Shown: one piece after another, positions 36,640 to 46,667 of the stretch | Layout of the letters: each line of letters starts with the position of its first letter | Numbering within the stretch: position 1 is the stretch's first letter | NCBI GenBank assembly: GCA_037442205.1 | Contig: JBBIQS010000006.1 | Location: 1 to 64,000 of the forward strand | Length of the DNA stretch: 64,000 bases | Direction: 5' to 3' | DNA from: JBBIQS01 sp037442205 | Lineage (GTDB): Bacteria; Myxococcota; Myxococcia; Myxococcales; UBA5297 | The notes under the pieces: generated by a model | The model's database searches: none | Seen by the model: the letters and a program-made list of their open reading frames with translations, nothing else | What the model was told of the DNA's origin: nothing | Position numbers and translations under genes: made by a program

Positions 36640-37847
36640 TGGATCGTCCACTCGGAGGCCACGGTCTCCGGGGCGGCGCTCTCCTCTTTTCCGATCACCT
36701 CTTCCGCCGCCGCCACCGCCGCCGCGGGATCCACTCCTTGCCCGGCCCGCACCAGCGCGTGCCCGATCGCCGCGGCCGCCGCCAGCACCTCGCTCTCCCG
36801 CAGGTTGCCCATGTGGCCGACGCGGAAGTAGCGACCCTTGATCTCCGGCAGCAGGCCCCCGGCGACGATCACTCCCTCGTCTCGGATCCGGTCGATCAGC
36901 GTCAGCTCGAGTCCCTCCGGGTAATAGAGCGCGCTCAGGGTGTTGGCCTGCTCCTGCTCCGCTGCCATCACCGGCTCGAGTCGCAGCGCGCGCCAGGCCG
37001 CTCGCAGGGCCTTGGCCATCTCGCGGTGGCGCTGGAAGCGCAGCTCCACACCCTCCGCCAGGATCTGCTGCAGGCTGACGTCGAGCGCGTGGAACAGGTT
37101 GACCGGCGGAGTGGCGAAGTACCGCGGCTCGCCGCGCGCGTAGCCCTGGAAGACGGGCAGCCAGTTGGCCCAGTCGCAGTAGAAGCTGCCGACCGGATTG
37201 CGCCGCGCCTTGTGCACCTCCAGCGCCCGCTCGCTGGCGCTGACGATGGCCAGGCCGGAGGGCACCGCCAGCGCCTTCTGGCTGGCGGTGACCACCACGT
37301 CGACGTTCCAGGAGTCCTGCCTCAGCGCCTCGCCGCCAGTGGCGCAGACCGCGTCGACCAGAGTGAGCGCTCCGCGCTGGCTGGCCGCCCGGCAGATCTC
37401 CTCGACCGGCGCCAGCGCCCCGGTGGAGGTGTCCACCTGCGTGATGCACACCAGCTTGAACCGCCCGCCGGTCAGCGCGTCCTCCACCGCCTCGAGGGAG
37501 GGAATCCGCCCCAGCCGCGCGCGGACCTGCTGCACCTGGCAGCCGTAGCGCTCGGCGATCAGCGCCGCCCGCTCCGAGAAGTAGCCGGTGTTGACCACCA
37601 GCACCCGATCCCCCGGCTCGACCAGGTTGGCAATGCCGCACTCCAGGGCCAGCGTCCCGCTGCCGGCCAGCACGAACGGCTGGGCGGAGTGCGTCTGGAA
37701 GACCTCGCGCAGGTTGCGCAGCACCCGGCAGACGGCGGCGGTCATCGGCGGGCCCAGGTGACTGTCCGATTGGGCGCCGGCGGCGGCCAGCACCTCGGGA
37801 TCGCACTCCACCGGTCCAGGGATCATCAACAGCGCACGCGTGCTCAC
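36636..37847 (-). CDS. Class V PLP-dependent aminotransferase
   Basis: A 403-residue fold-type I aminotransferase of the serine/alanine-glyoxylate class. Motifs: MIPGPVECDPEVLAA, SGTLALECGIANLV, CITQVDTSTGALAPVEEI, VDAVCATGGE and the PLP Lys191 in TASQKALAVPSGLAI. The C-terminal ~40 residues are an Ala/Glu-rich extension beyond the usual end. Two start codons are possible: GTG at 37847 (chosen) or TTG at 37850; the GGAGG upstream is 9 nt from the first and 6 nt from the second. It converges with the amidotransferase gene. Confidence 0.88.
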   Translation of the reverse strand: MSTRALLMIPGPVECDPEVLAAAGAQSDSHLGPPMTAAVCRVLRNLREVFQTHSAQPFVLAGSGTLALECGIANLVEPGDRVLVVNTGYFSERAALIAERYGCQVQQVRARLGRIPSLEAVEDALTGGRFKLVCITQVDTSTGALAPVEEICRAASQRGALTLVDAVCATGGEALRQDSWNVDVVVTASQKALAVPSGLAIVSASERALEVHKARRNPVGSFYCDWANWLPVFQGYARGEPRYFATPPVNLFHALDVSLQQILAEGVELRFQRHREMAKALRAAWRALRLEPVMAAEQEQANTLSALYYPEGLELTLIDRIRDEGVIVAGGLLPEIKGRYFRVGHMGNLRESEVLAAAAAIGHALVRAGQGVDPAAAVAAAEEVIGKEESAAPETVASEWTIH

Positions 37848-37963
37848 CAAGGGCCCCCTCCGCGCATCAAGCGCTGCCGAAATCTAGGGGCCAGCTCGCT
37901 CAGCGGCACCTCGAGCGTGGTGGGCGTCTCACGCGCAGGAAACGCCCGCGCGAGGGAGCGCCG

Positions 37964-39499
37964 CTAGAGGACCTCCCAGGCCTGAACCGGCTGCTCCTTA
38001 CCCTTGACCTTCAAGGGGGCCAGCGCTCGGGCCTGGATCTGGCCGCCGACGGCGGCGAAGGTCTCGGGCCCGATGAGCACCTGGCCGCGAGCGGCGTTCG
38101 AGCACAGCCGGCTGGCGAGGTTCACCGTGTCGCCGATGACCGTGTACTCCATGCGCCGCTGCGAACCGATGTTGCCGGCCACCACCACCCCGGAGTTGAC
38201 GCCGATGCCAACGTTGAACCCAGGGCCGTCGGGCGGGCCCGACCAGGGGCGCCCCTGCCACTGGTCGCGCAGGGTGCCCACCAGCCGCCGGATCTCCACC
38301 GCCGCCCGCACCGCGCGCAGGGCGTGATCGGGATAGGCCTGCGGGGCGCCGAACACCGCCATCAGGGCATCGCCGATGTACTTGTCCACCGTGCCCTCGA
38401 CGGCGAAGACCGCCTCGGTGGTTGCCGAGAAGTACTCATTGAGCATCGACAGCACGTCCGCCGGCTGCAGCCGCTCGGAGAGCGAGGTGAAGCCGCGGAT
38501 GTCCACGAACATCACCGTCACCTCGCGGTGCTCCCCGCCCAGCTCCAGGTTCATCTTCCCGTGGAGGATAGCGTCGACCACCTTGTCGGAGACGTAGCGG
38601 GAGAGCCGCTCGCGCTTCTTCTCCTCGCCGCGGATCGTCTCCAGCAGCAGGGCGTTGTCGAGCGCCAGCGCCACCTGGGCGGCGATGCCCAGGAACAGGT
38701 CCTGCTCGTCGCGCTCCAGCGAGCGGCCCGGTGGCAGGTCGAGGTAGATGGCGCCCAGCGGCTGGCCCTGCTTTCCGGCCATCGGCGCCGCCACCCCCTC
38801 GCGCCCGTCGACCCCGGCCTTGGCAATGTGGATCGAGCGCTGCTGCAGCGCCTTGGACACCAGGCCCCAGCGCTCGGGAGGCAGTCCGGCGGGGAGGTTG
38901 CGCAGGGTGCGCGGGACGAGCATTCCGCCGTCGAGCTGGAGCACCGCGCAGCGATCGGCGCGCATGGCGCGCAGCACCGCGTCGCAGGCGTACTCGAGCA
39001 GCACCCCGGGGTCGAAGTTGAAGCTGGTCAGCCGCCCCACCTCGAGCAGCACCTGGTTCTTGCGCTCGATGCGCGAAAGCTCGGCGACTTTGCCCTCGAG
39101 CTGGGCGACGGTCTGCTCCAGCTCGCGGATGCGTGTGGCCGATGCCCCGGACATCGAGCTGTCGCGCGCCGGTCCGCCGAGCAAGTTGCCCTGGGGCTGG
39201 GCGTCGGCGCGCTCGTCGCTGCCCAGGTCCTCAAACTGGAGCACCACGTTGCCGAGCCGCAGCTTGTCTCCGTGCTTGAGCGCAACCTCGTGCACTGGCT
39301 GGTCGTTGACGAAGCAGCCGTAGCGCGACTGCAGATCGACGAGCCAGTAGCTCGCTTCCCTCCGCTGCAGGCGGGCGTGGCGCCGGCTGATCGAGGCATC
39401 GGAGATGACCACGTCGCACTCGGGGCTGCGCCCGATCTCCGCCTGGGGTCCGAGCGAGAACCGGTGCTTGCTGCCATCCGCCAAGACGAGGGAAGCCAT
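37964..39499 (-). CDS. FHA-GAF adenylate/guanylate cyclase (class III)
   Basis: A 511-residue signalling protein with three modules. Residues 1-95 are an FHA domain (EIGRSPECDVVISDASISRRHARLQ), which binds phosphothreonine peptides. A coiled coil (~115-150) leads to a GAF domain (~150-290). The class III cyclase domain (~320-500) has metal Asp residues in MFVDIRGFTSL and GDALMAVFG, and MEYTVIGDTVNLASRL. It is cytosolic and should make cAMP or cGMP in response to phospho-protein binding or a GAF ligand. This FHA-GAF-cyclase order is common in Myxococcota. Confidence 0.93.
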   Translation of the reverse strand: MASLVLADGSKHRFSLGPQAEIGRSPECDVVISDASISRRHARLQRREASYWLVDLQSRYGCFVNDQPVHEVALKHGDKLRLGNVVLQFEDLGSDERADAQPQGNLLGGPARDSSMSGASATRIRELEQTVAQLEGKVAELSRIERKNQVLLEVGRLTSFNFDPGVLLEYACDAVLRAMRADRCAVLQLDGGMLVPRTLRNLPAGLPPERWGLVSKALQQRSIHIAKAGVDGREGVAAPMAGKQGQPLGAIYLDLPPGRSLERDEQDLFLGIAAQVALALDNALLLETIRGEEKKRERLSRYVSDKVVDAILHGKMNLELGGEHREVTVMFVDIRGFTSLSERLQPADVLSMLNEYFSATTEAVFAVEGTVDKYIGDALMAVFGAPQAYPDHALRAVRAAVEIRRLVGTLRDQWQGRPWSGPPDGPGFNVGIGVNSGVVVAGNIGSQRRMEYTVIGDTVNLASRLCSNAARGQVLIGPETFAAVGGQIQARALAPLKVKGKEQPVQAWEVL

Positions 39500-39587
39500 T
39501 GGCGAAGCCTAGCAGAAGCGGAAGCCTTCCCGCCCGCCGCGCTGTCAAGCTCCGTGAGCCGCGGGACGGTGGTACTGTCCGCTACCC

Positions 39588-40955
<1,368 letters not shown>

Positions 40956-40960
40956 GCGGC

Positions 40961-42796
40961 TCAGCTCTGGCCAGCCGTCGGCAAGGTGAACCAGATCGTG
41001 GTCCCGCGACCGACCTCGCTGTCGATCCCGATGGTCCCCCCGTGAGCCCTCACCACCTCGCGGGCGATGAACAGCCCCAGCCCAGCTCCCTGTGAGCCGG
41101 ACCCCGGGAGCCGGTAGAACTTCTCGAAGACCAGCGCCTGCTGCTCTCGAGGAATGCCCGGGCCCGTATCGGCCACCTCGAAGCGCGTCATTCCGTCCTC
41201 GGCCTTGGCGCGCACGGCGATCCTGCCGCCGGAAGGCGTGTAGCGGATGGCGTTGCCGATGAGATTGGCGAAGACCAGCTTGACCCGCTCCGGATCGGCG
41301 AGCACCGGCGCCAGCCCCGGCAGCACCTCGCTGGCCAGCGACAGCCCCTTCTCGTCGGCGGCGGTGCGGTGGGCAGAAAGAGCCTGCGAGACCAAATCCT
41401 CGACTCCGAGCGCCTCCGTGCTCAGCGCCAGCTCGCCCTCGTGCACCCGCGAGACGTCGAGCAGGTCGTTGACGATGGTCTGCAGCCGGTTGCAATCCTC
41501 GCGGGCGGCGAACAACAAGTCGGCCTGCTTCTCGGTCAGCGGCCCCGCGGCCTCCTCGGTGCAGAGGTGGACCGCCATCTGCAGCGAGGTCAGCGGGGTC
41601 CGGAACTCGTGGGCCACGAAGGCCACCAGGTTGTTCTTGAGCTCGTCGGCTCGCCACAGCCGCGTGACGTCGCTCAACACCACCGCCACTCCGGCCACCT
41701 CGTTCTCCTCGCCGTAGATCGGGGTGGCGCGCGGCAGCAGGTAGCGCTCGCCGTCGGCGGCGACGAAGCGGACCGCCTCCTCGAAGCCCTTGGGCACGTG
41801 GGGCCCGCGGCCGGCGAAGACGTGCTCGCGCATCCGCTCGACGATGGCGCGGATGGTCGGGCTCAGCGCCGCCAGCGGATTGGCGCTGTTCTTCTCCACC
41901 GAGAGATTGAGGAGGCTGGTCGCGGCTGCGTTGACATTGAGCAACTCACCGCTCAGGCCGAGCATGATCACCGGGTCAGGAAGTGAGTCGATGGCGGCTT
42001 GGGAGGCCTGCTGGGCCAGCAGCAGCTCGCCGAGCGAGCTCTTTCGGTAGACCTCGAGCCGGTCGGCCATGTCGTTGAACTCGGCGGCCAGCGCCGCCAC
42101 CTCATCTCTTCCGGTCAGCCTGGCGCGCGCCTTCAGGTCTCCCTCGCCGAAGCGTCGGACCGCCATCGTCACCACCGAGAGAGGCTTCAACAGCCTTCCG
42201 GTCAGGGCGGTCGCCGCCCAGGCTCCGGCCAGCGAGAGCGCCAGGGCCGCAGCGATGATCAATCGGACGAACCCGGCGGCGCTGCGCTGGGCGCGGTCGC
42301 TGCGGCGTGGCATGGCGTCCTGATTGAGCACCAGGATCCGGTCCGCACTGTCTCGCACTGCCCGGTACTGCGGCTCCAAGGCGTCGAAGTAGGCGCGGGC
42401 CTTGGTCTCGCCCTCGGGCGCCCGGCCGAAGGCCTCCAGCTTCTCCAGGTACCTCGCCCACTGCCCGCGCAGCACCTCGACCAACTCGCCCTCTCCCGGC
42501 TCGGTGATGTTCCCCTCCTCGACGCGCAGTTCCTCGTCAAACAGCCGGCGGCTGCGCTGCACCCTCTCGGCCTCCGGAGCCGGGCGCCCGACCGCGACGA
42601 AGAATGCGCCCCGGTCGAGCTCCTCGAGCGAGTCCTTCATGCGCTGCGCCGCAAGCACGCTGCGGTAATTGTCCTTGAGGATGTAGGCCGACTGCTCGCC
42701 GAGCTTGGTGACCGCCGTCCCCGCGAGCACAGCGATCGCCATCAGGGCGATCCCCAGAGGAAGCTGGGCCAGCAGCAGCTTGCCGCGCAGGCTCAC
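40961..42796 (-). CDS. HAMP-PAS sensor histidine kinase (kdp operon)
   Basis: A 611-residue membrane kinase. Transmembrane helices lie at about 8-30 and 182-203 with a helical periplasmic domain between, followed by HAMP (~205-260), PAS (~265-370), HisKA with His396 (VAHEFRTPLTSLQM) and HATPase (NLIGNAIRYTPSGG, DTGPGIP, GAGLGLFIAREV). The start is GTG at 42796, overlapping the short KdpD stop by 4 nt (GTGA). The architecture differs from the C-terminal half of normal KdpD (four TM helices, no HAMP), so this is a substituted kinase, not a broken piece of kdpD. It probably phosphorylates the convergent NtrC-type regulator. Confidence 0.88.
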   Translation of the reverse strand: MSLRGKLLLAQLPLGIALMAIAVLAGTAVTKLGEQSAYILKDNYRSVLAAQRMKDSLEELDRGAFFVAVGRPAPEAERVQRSRRLFDEELRVEEGNITEPGEGELVEVLRGQWARYLEKLEAFGRAPEGETKARAYFDALEPQYRAVRDSADRILVLNQDAMPRRSDRAQRSAAGFVRLIIAAALALSLAGAWAATALTGRLLKPLSVVTMAVRRFGEGDLKARARLTGRDEVAALAAEFNDMADRLEVYRKSSLGELLLAQQASQAAIDSLPDPVIMLGLSGELLNVNAAATSLLNLSVEKNSANPLAALSPTIRAIVERMREHVFAGRGPHVPKGFEEAVRFVAADGERYLLPRATPIYGEENEVAGVAVVLSDVTRLWRADELKNNLVAFVAHEFRTPLTSLQMAVHLCTEEAAGPLTEKQADLLFAAREDCNRLQTIVNDLLDVSRVHEGELALSTEALGVEDLVSQALSAHRTAADEKGLSLASEVLPGLAPVLADPERVKLVFANLIGNAIRYTPSGGRIAVRAKAEDGMTRFEVADTGPGIPREQQALVFEKFYRLPGSGSQGAGLGLFIAREVVRAHGGTIGIDSEVGRGTTIWFTLPTAGQS

Positions 42797-43938
42797 TGGG
42801 CCTCCCGGTCGTCGTCGAACGAGATGATGTGCAGGTCGAAACCGGCGGCCTCCCGGACCAGCCGCAGCGGCACCGATCGTCCCCACAGCTGGCGCCACCA
42901 CGGCTGTTGCGAGCGACCGATGAGGATGTCGCCGACGCCGTGGGAGCGGGCGAACTCGAGGACTCCCTGCACCGGATCCTTGGCTTGCAGTCGCACCACC
43001 TCGGCACCCAGCTCGCGCGCCTTCTCGATGTTGGCCAGCAGGTGCCGCTGGGCCTCCGAGTCGATGAGGTGCGGCGCCTCCTGCGGCGTCTCGACGTAGA
43101 CCACGAACCAGTCGGTGTTGAGCCGCCCGGCGAGCCGCGAGCCGCGCCGCATCAGGGTCGCCGCGTGGGGCGGGTGCGACGAGATGCAGACCATCACCCG
43201 CCGGTTGGCGCCGGCGCTGGGCTCGAGTTCCCCCCGCTCCTGGCGGGCCGAGCGCTCCAGGCTTTCGGCCACCTCGCGCAGCGACAGCTCGCGCAAGGTG
43301 GCGAGGTTGCCCACCTTGAAGAAATGCTCGCGCGCCCAATGCACCTTGTCGGCCGAATAGATCTTTCCGCGCTCGAGGCGGTCGAGGAGATCCTCGACCG
43401 CCAGGTCGAGGTTGACGATCTGGTCGGCCAGCTTGAGGAAGCTGTCGGGGACGGTCTCGCGCACCACCACCCCGGTCACCCGCTGGACCAGGTCGTTGAG
43501 GCTCTCCAGGTGCTGGATGTTGAGCGCGCCGATGACGTTGATGCCGGCATCGAGGATGTCGAGCACGTCCTGATAGCGCTTGCGATTCTTGCTGCCGGGA
43601 ACGTTGGTGTGGGCGATCTCATCGACCACCGCGATCTGAGGGCGGCGCTTGAGGACCGCCTCCAGGTCCATCTCCTCGACCTTCACGCCGCGGTACTCGA
43701 CGACCCGCCGCGGCACAACCTCGAGCCCTTCGATCAGCTGGGCGGTGTCGGCGCGGCCGTGGGTCTCGATGAGCCCGAGCACCACGTCGGTCCCGCGGCT
43801 CTTGAGGGCGTGCGCCTCCTGCAGCATGCGGTAGGTCTTGCCGACGCCGGCGGCGAAGCCGATGTACAGCCGCAGCCGGCCGCGCTTGGCGCGCTGGACC
43901 AGCTCCAGAAAGTCGTCGGCCCGGGTCTTGGGTTGCAT
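42793..43938 (-). CDS. kdpD: Short KdpD (KdpD-USP sensor module without kinase)
   Basis: A 381-residue protein equal to the cytoplasmic N-terminal part of KdpD. Residues ~20-230 are the KdpD domain with Walker A-like GFAAGVGKTYRML and VDEIAHTNVPGSKN. Residues ~245-375 are a universal-stress (USP) domain ending in DILIGRSQQPWW and LHIISF. The four transmembrane helices and kinase core of full-length KdpD (~890 residues) are absent. Truncated KdpD proteins of similar size are known in Anabaena and Deinococcus. Here the stop overlaps the start of an unrelated-architecture kinase, suggesting the short protein modulates that kinase. It follows kdpC by 17 nt. Confidence 0.9.
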   Translation of the reverse strand: MQPKTRADDFLELVQRAKRGRLRLYIGFAAGVGKTYRMLQEAHALKSRGTDVVLGLIETHGRADTAQLIEGLEVVPRRVVEYRGVKVEEMDLEAVLKRRPQIAVVDEIAHTNVPGSKNRKRYQDVLDILDAGINVIGALNIQHLESLNDLVQRVTGVVVRETVPDSFLKLADQIVNLDLAVEDLLDRLERGKIYSADKVHWAREHFFKVGNLATLRELSLREVAESLERSARQERGELEPSAGANRRVMVCISSHPPHAATLMRRGSRLAGRLNTDWFVVYVETPQEAPHLIDSEAQRHLLANIEKARELGAEVVRLQAKDPVQGVLEFARSHGVGDILIGRSQQPWWRQLWGRSVPLRLVREAAGFDLHIISFDDDREAQ

Positions 43939-43955
43939 TGGAGAGCGAGATTACT

Positions 43956-44555
43956 TCAGGGCCTGACCGCGGTCTGCGAGCGGCCGAACTGGCGGTCCAA
44001 GGCGAGGTTGAGCAGCAGGACGTTGATCCGCGGCTCGCCGAAGAGACCCAGGTCGCGGCCCTGGCGCATGTCGTCGACCAGGGCCCGGATTCGCTCCGGC
44101 GCGATCTGGCGCGCGGCCGCCACTCGCGGCAACTGCCAGAGCACCGACTCCAGCGAGAGGTGCGGGTCGAGGCCGCTGCCGGAGGCGGTCACCAGTTCTG
44201 CGGGAACCGATCCTTGGGCCTGCGGGTTCTGCTGGAGCAGCCGCTCGATGTCGGCCTGCACTCGCTCGCGCAGCTTCTTGGAGGTCGGCCCCAGGTTCGA
44301 TCCCGAGGAGCCGCTGGCGTCGTAGCCCTGGTCTCCCGCGGCCGAGGGCCGTGGCTGGAAGTAGGCGGGCGAGCTGAACTTCTGGGCGATCAGCTCCGAG
44401 CCGATAACCTGGCCGCCCTCACCGCGCGCCACGCTGCCGTTGGCCTCGGCCGGAAAGAGCAGCTGCGCCAGGCCGGTCACGATCAGCGGGTAGACGATGC
44501 CGGTGGCCAGCAAGGTGAGCGCGGTGGCCCGCGCCGCAATGGCGAGTGTCTTCAT
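43956..44555 (-). CDS. kdpC: Potassium-transporting ATPase subunit C
   Basis: KdpC is a single-span membrane subunit that stabilises the KdpFABC complex and helps ATP binding. The 199-residue protein has one N-terminal transmembrane helix (residues ~10-32) and the family motifs YPLIVTGLAQLLFP, SAYFQPRPSA-like SPAYFQPRPSA, GSNLGPTS, TASGSGLDPHLS and INVLLLNLALD. It follows kdpB by 9 nt. Confidence 0.95.
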   Translation of the reverse strand: MKTLAIAARATALTLLATGIVYPLIVTGLAQLLFPAEANGSVARGEGGQVIGSELIAQKFSSPAYFQPRPSAAGDQGYDASGSSGSNLGPTSKKLRERVQADIERLLQQNPQAQGSVPAELVTASGSGLDPHLSLESVLWQLPRVAAARQIAPERIRALVDDMRQGRDLGLFGEPRINVLLLNLALDRQFGRSQTAVRP

Positions 44556-44564
44556 GGTGGGTCC

Positions 44565-46667
44565 CTAGGCGAGCCCGATGGCGGTGAGAAACAGATCGAT
44601 GATCTTGATTCCGATGAACGGGGCGACGATGCCTCCCGCGCCGTAGATCAGCATCGAGCGTCGGAAGAGGGCCGCCGCGCCCAGCGGCCGGTAGCGCACC
44701 CCGCGCAGCGCAAGCGGGATCAAGGCCACGATGATCAGCGCGTTGAAGATCACCGCCGAGAGGATGGCGCTCTGGGGCGAGGTGAGCCGCATCACGTTGA
44801 GCGGCGCCATCTCGGGGAATGCGACCACGAAGGCCGCCGGCAGAATGGCGAAGTACTTGGAGACGTCGTTGGCGATCGAGAAGGTGGTCAGCGCCCCGCG
44901 GGTCATCAGCAGCTGCTTGCCGACCTCGACCACCTCCAGGAGCTTGGTGGGGTTGGAGTCGAGGTCGACCATGTTCCCGGCTTCCTTGGCCGCCTGGGTA
45001 CCGGTGTTCATGGCCACGCCGACGTCGGCCTGGGCGAGCGCCGGGGCGTCGTTGGTGCCGTCGCCGGTCATTGCCACCAGCTTGCCCTTGGCCTGCTCGG
45101 CCTTGATGAGCTGCATCTTGGCTTCGGGAGTCGCCTCGGCGAGGAAGTCGTCGACCCCGGCTTCGCGGGCGATGGCCGCCGCGGTGCGCGGATTGTCGCC
45201 GGTGATCATCACCGTGCGGATGCCCATCGCCCGGAAGCGCTCGAAGCGATCGCTGATGCCTCCCTTGACCACGTCCTTGAGGCGGATCAGCCCGAGGACG
45301 CGCGGGCCGTCGGCCACCGCCAGCGGCGTGCCGCCCTCGTCGGAGATTCCGTGGGCCAGCCCCTCGAGCTGGGTCGGCACCTGACCGCCTTGCGACTCGA
45401 CCCAGGTGCGAACGGCCTGCACCGCGCCCTTGCGGATCTTCCTGCCATCGAGGTCGCAGCCGCTCATGCGCGTCTGCGCGGAGAACGGCACGAAGTGCGC
45501 CTTGAGGGTTCCGATGTCGCGCCCGCGAAGATGGAACTTCTCCTTGGCCAGCACCACCACCGAGCGGCCCTCCGGCGTCTCATCGGCCAGGCTGGCCAGC
45601 TGGGCGGCATCAGCGAGCTCCTCCGCCCGCACCCCGCCCACCGGCAACAGCTCGGTGGCCATCCGGTTGCCCAGGGTGATGGTCCCGGTCTTGTCGAGCA
45701 GCAGGGTGTCGACGTCGCCGGCGGCTTCGATCGCCCGGCCGCTCATCGCCAGCACGTTCTTGCGGATCAGCCGATCCATCCCGGCGATGCCGATGGCCGA
45801 CAGCAGCCCGCCGATGGTGGTGGGGATGAGGCACACCAGCAGCGCCACGATCACCGTGGTCGACAGCGCCATGCCCGAGTGGAGCGCCAGCGGAACCAGG
45901 GTCACGCAGGCCAGCAGGAAGATCAGCGTCAGCCCGACCAGCAGGATGTGCAGCGCGATCTCGTTCGGGGTCTTCTGGCGCGAGGCGCCTTCGACCAACG
46001 AGATCATCCGGTCGAGGAAGGTCTCGCCGGGATTCGACGAGATGCGCACCACGATCCGGTCGGAGAGGACCTTGGTCCCGCCGGTGACCGCCGAGCGGTC
46101 GCCGCCGCTCTCGCGGATGACCGGCGCCGACTCGCCGGTGATCGCCGACTCGTCCACCGAGGCCACGCCCTCGATGATCTCGCCGTCGCCGGGGATCATC
46201 TCGCCGGCTTCCACGACGACCAGGTCGCCTTTGCGCAGGCTCGCTCCCGAGATCGTCTCCGTGCGCCCGTCCACCAGCCGGCGGGCGACGGTCTCGGTCC
46301 TCATCTTGCGCAGGGTTGCGGCCTGGGCCTTGCCGCGACCCTCAGCCACCGCCTCGGCGAAGTTCGCGAAGAGCACCGTGCCCCACAGCCAGAGGGTCAC
46401 CAGCGCGGTGAACCAGACCGGGTCGCTCGGCGTGCCGCGCGAGAAGAGGTCCCGGAGCACGACCAGCGTGGTCAGCACGCTGCCGACCTCGACCACGAAC
46501 ATCACTGGGTTGCGCACCACCTGCCGCGGCGAGAGCTTGCGCAGGCTGTCGAGAGCCGCCTGGCGCAGAATTTCCGGATTGAAGAGCGACAGCGGCTTGG
46601 AGCGCGCCGCCGCCGCCGGCTGCTTGTGGACCAGCTCTGCGGGGGCTTTGTCAGAGGAGTGGATCAT
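44565..46667 (-). CDS. kdpB: Potassium-transporting ATPase ATP-binding subunit B
   Basis: KdpB is the P-type ATPase subunit that energises K+ uptake. The 700-residue protein has the phosphorylation motif LLLDKTGTITLGN, the actuator motif ITGESAPV, and the hinge MTGDGTNDAPALAQADVGVAM. Membrane helices flank these domains as expected. Its ATG overlaps the kdpA stop by 1 nt (TAATG). Confidence 0.97.
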   Translation of the reverse strand: MIHSSDKAPAELVHKQPAAAARSKPLSLFNPEILRQAALDSLRKLSPRQVVRNPVMFVVEVGSVLTTLVVLRDLFSRGTPSDPVWFTALVTLWLWGTVLFANFAEAVAEGRGKAQAATLRKMRTETVARRLVDGRTETISGASLRKGDLVVVEAGEMIPGDGEIIEGVASVDESAITGESAPVIRESGGDRSAVTGGTKVLSDRIVVRISSNPGETFLDRMISLVEGASRQKTPNEIALHILLVGLTLIFLLACVTLVPLALHSGMALSTTVIVALLVCLIPTTIGGLLSAIGIAGMDRLIRKNVLAMSGRAIEAAGDVDTLLLDKTGTITLGNRMATELLPVGGVRAEELADAAQLASLADETPEGRSVVVLAKEKFHLRGRDIGTLKAHFVPFSAQTRMSGCDLDGRKIRKGAVQAVRTWVESQGGQVPTQLEGLAHGISDEGGTPLAVADGPRVLGLIRLKDVVKGGISDRFERFRAMGIRTVMITGDNPRTAAAIAREAGVDDFLAEATPEAKMQLIKAEQAKGKLVAMTGDGTNDAPALAQADVGVAMNTGTQAAKEAGNMVDLDSNPTKLLEVVEVGKQLLMTRGALTTFSIANDVSKYFAILPAAFVVAFPEMAPLNVMRLTSPQSAILSAVIFNALIIVALIPLALRGVRYRPLGAAALFRRSMLIYGAGGIVAPFIGIKIIDLFLTAIGLA

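Noticed and set aside
42793..42799. Short KdpD and the following kinase as one frameshifted kdpD gene
   Set aside because: The kinase has its own transmembrane sensor, HAMP and PAS domains, unlike the four-helix C-terminal half of KdpD, and the junction is a normal GTGA coupling overlap.
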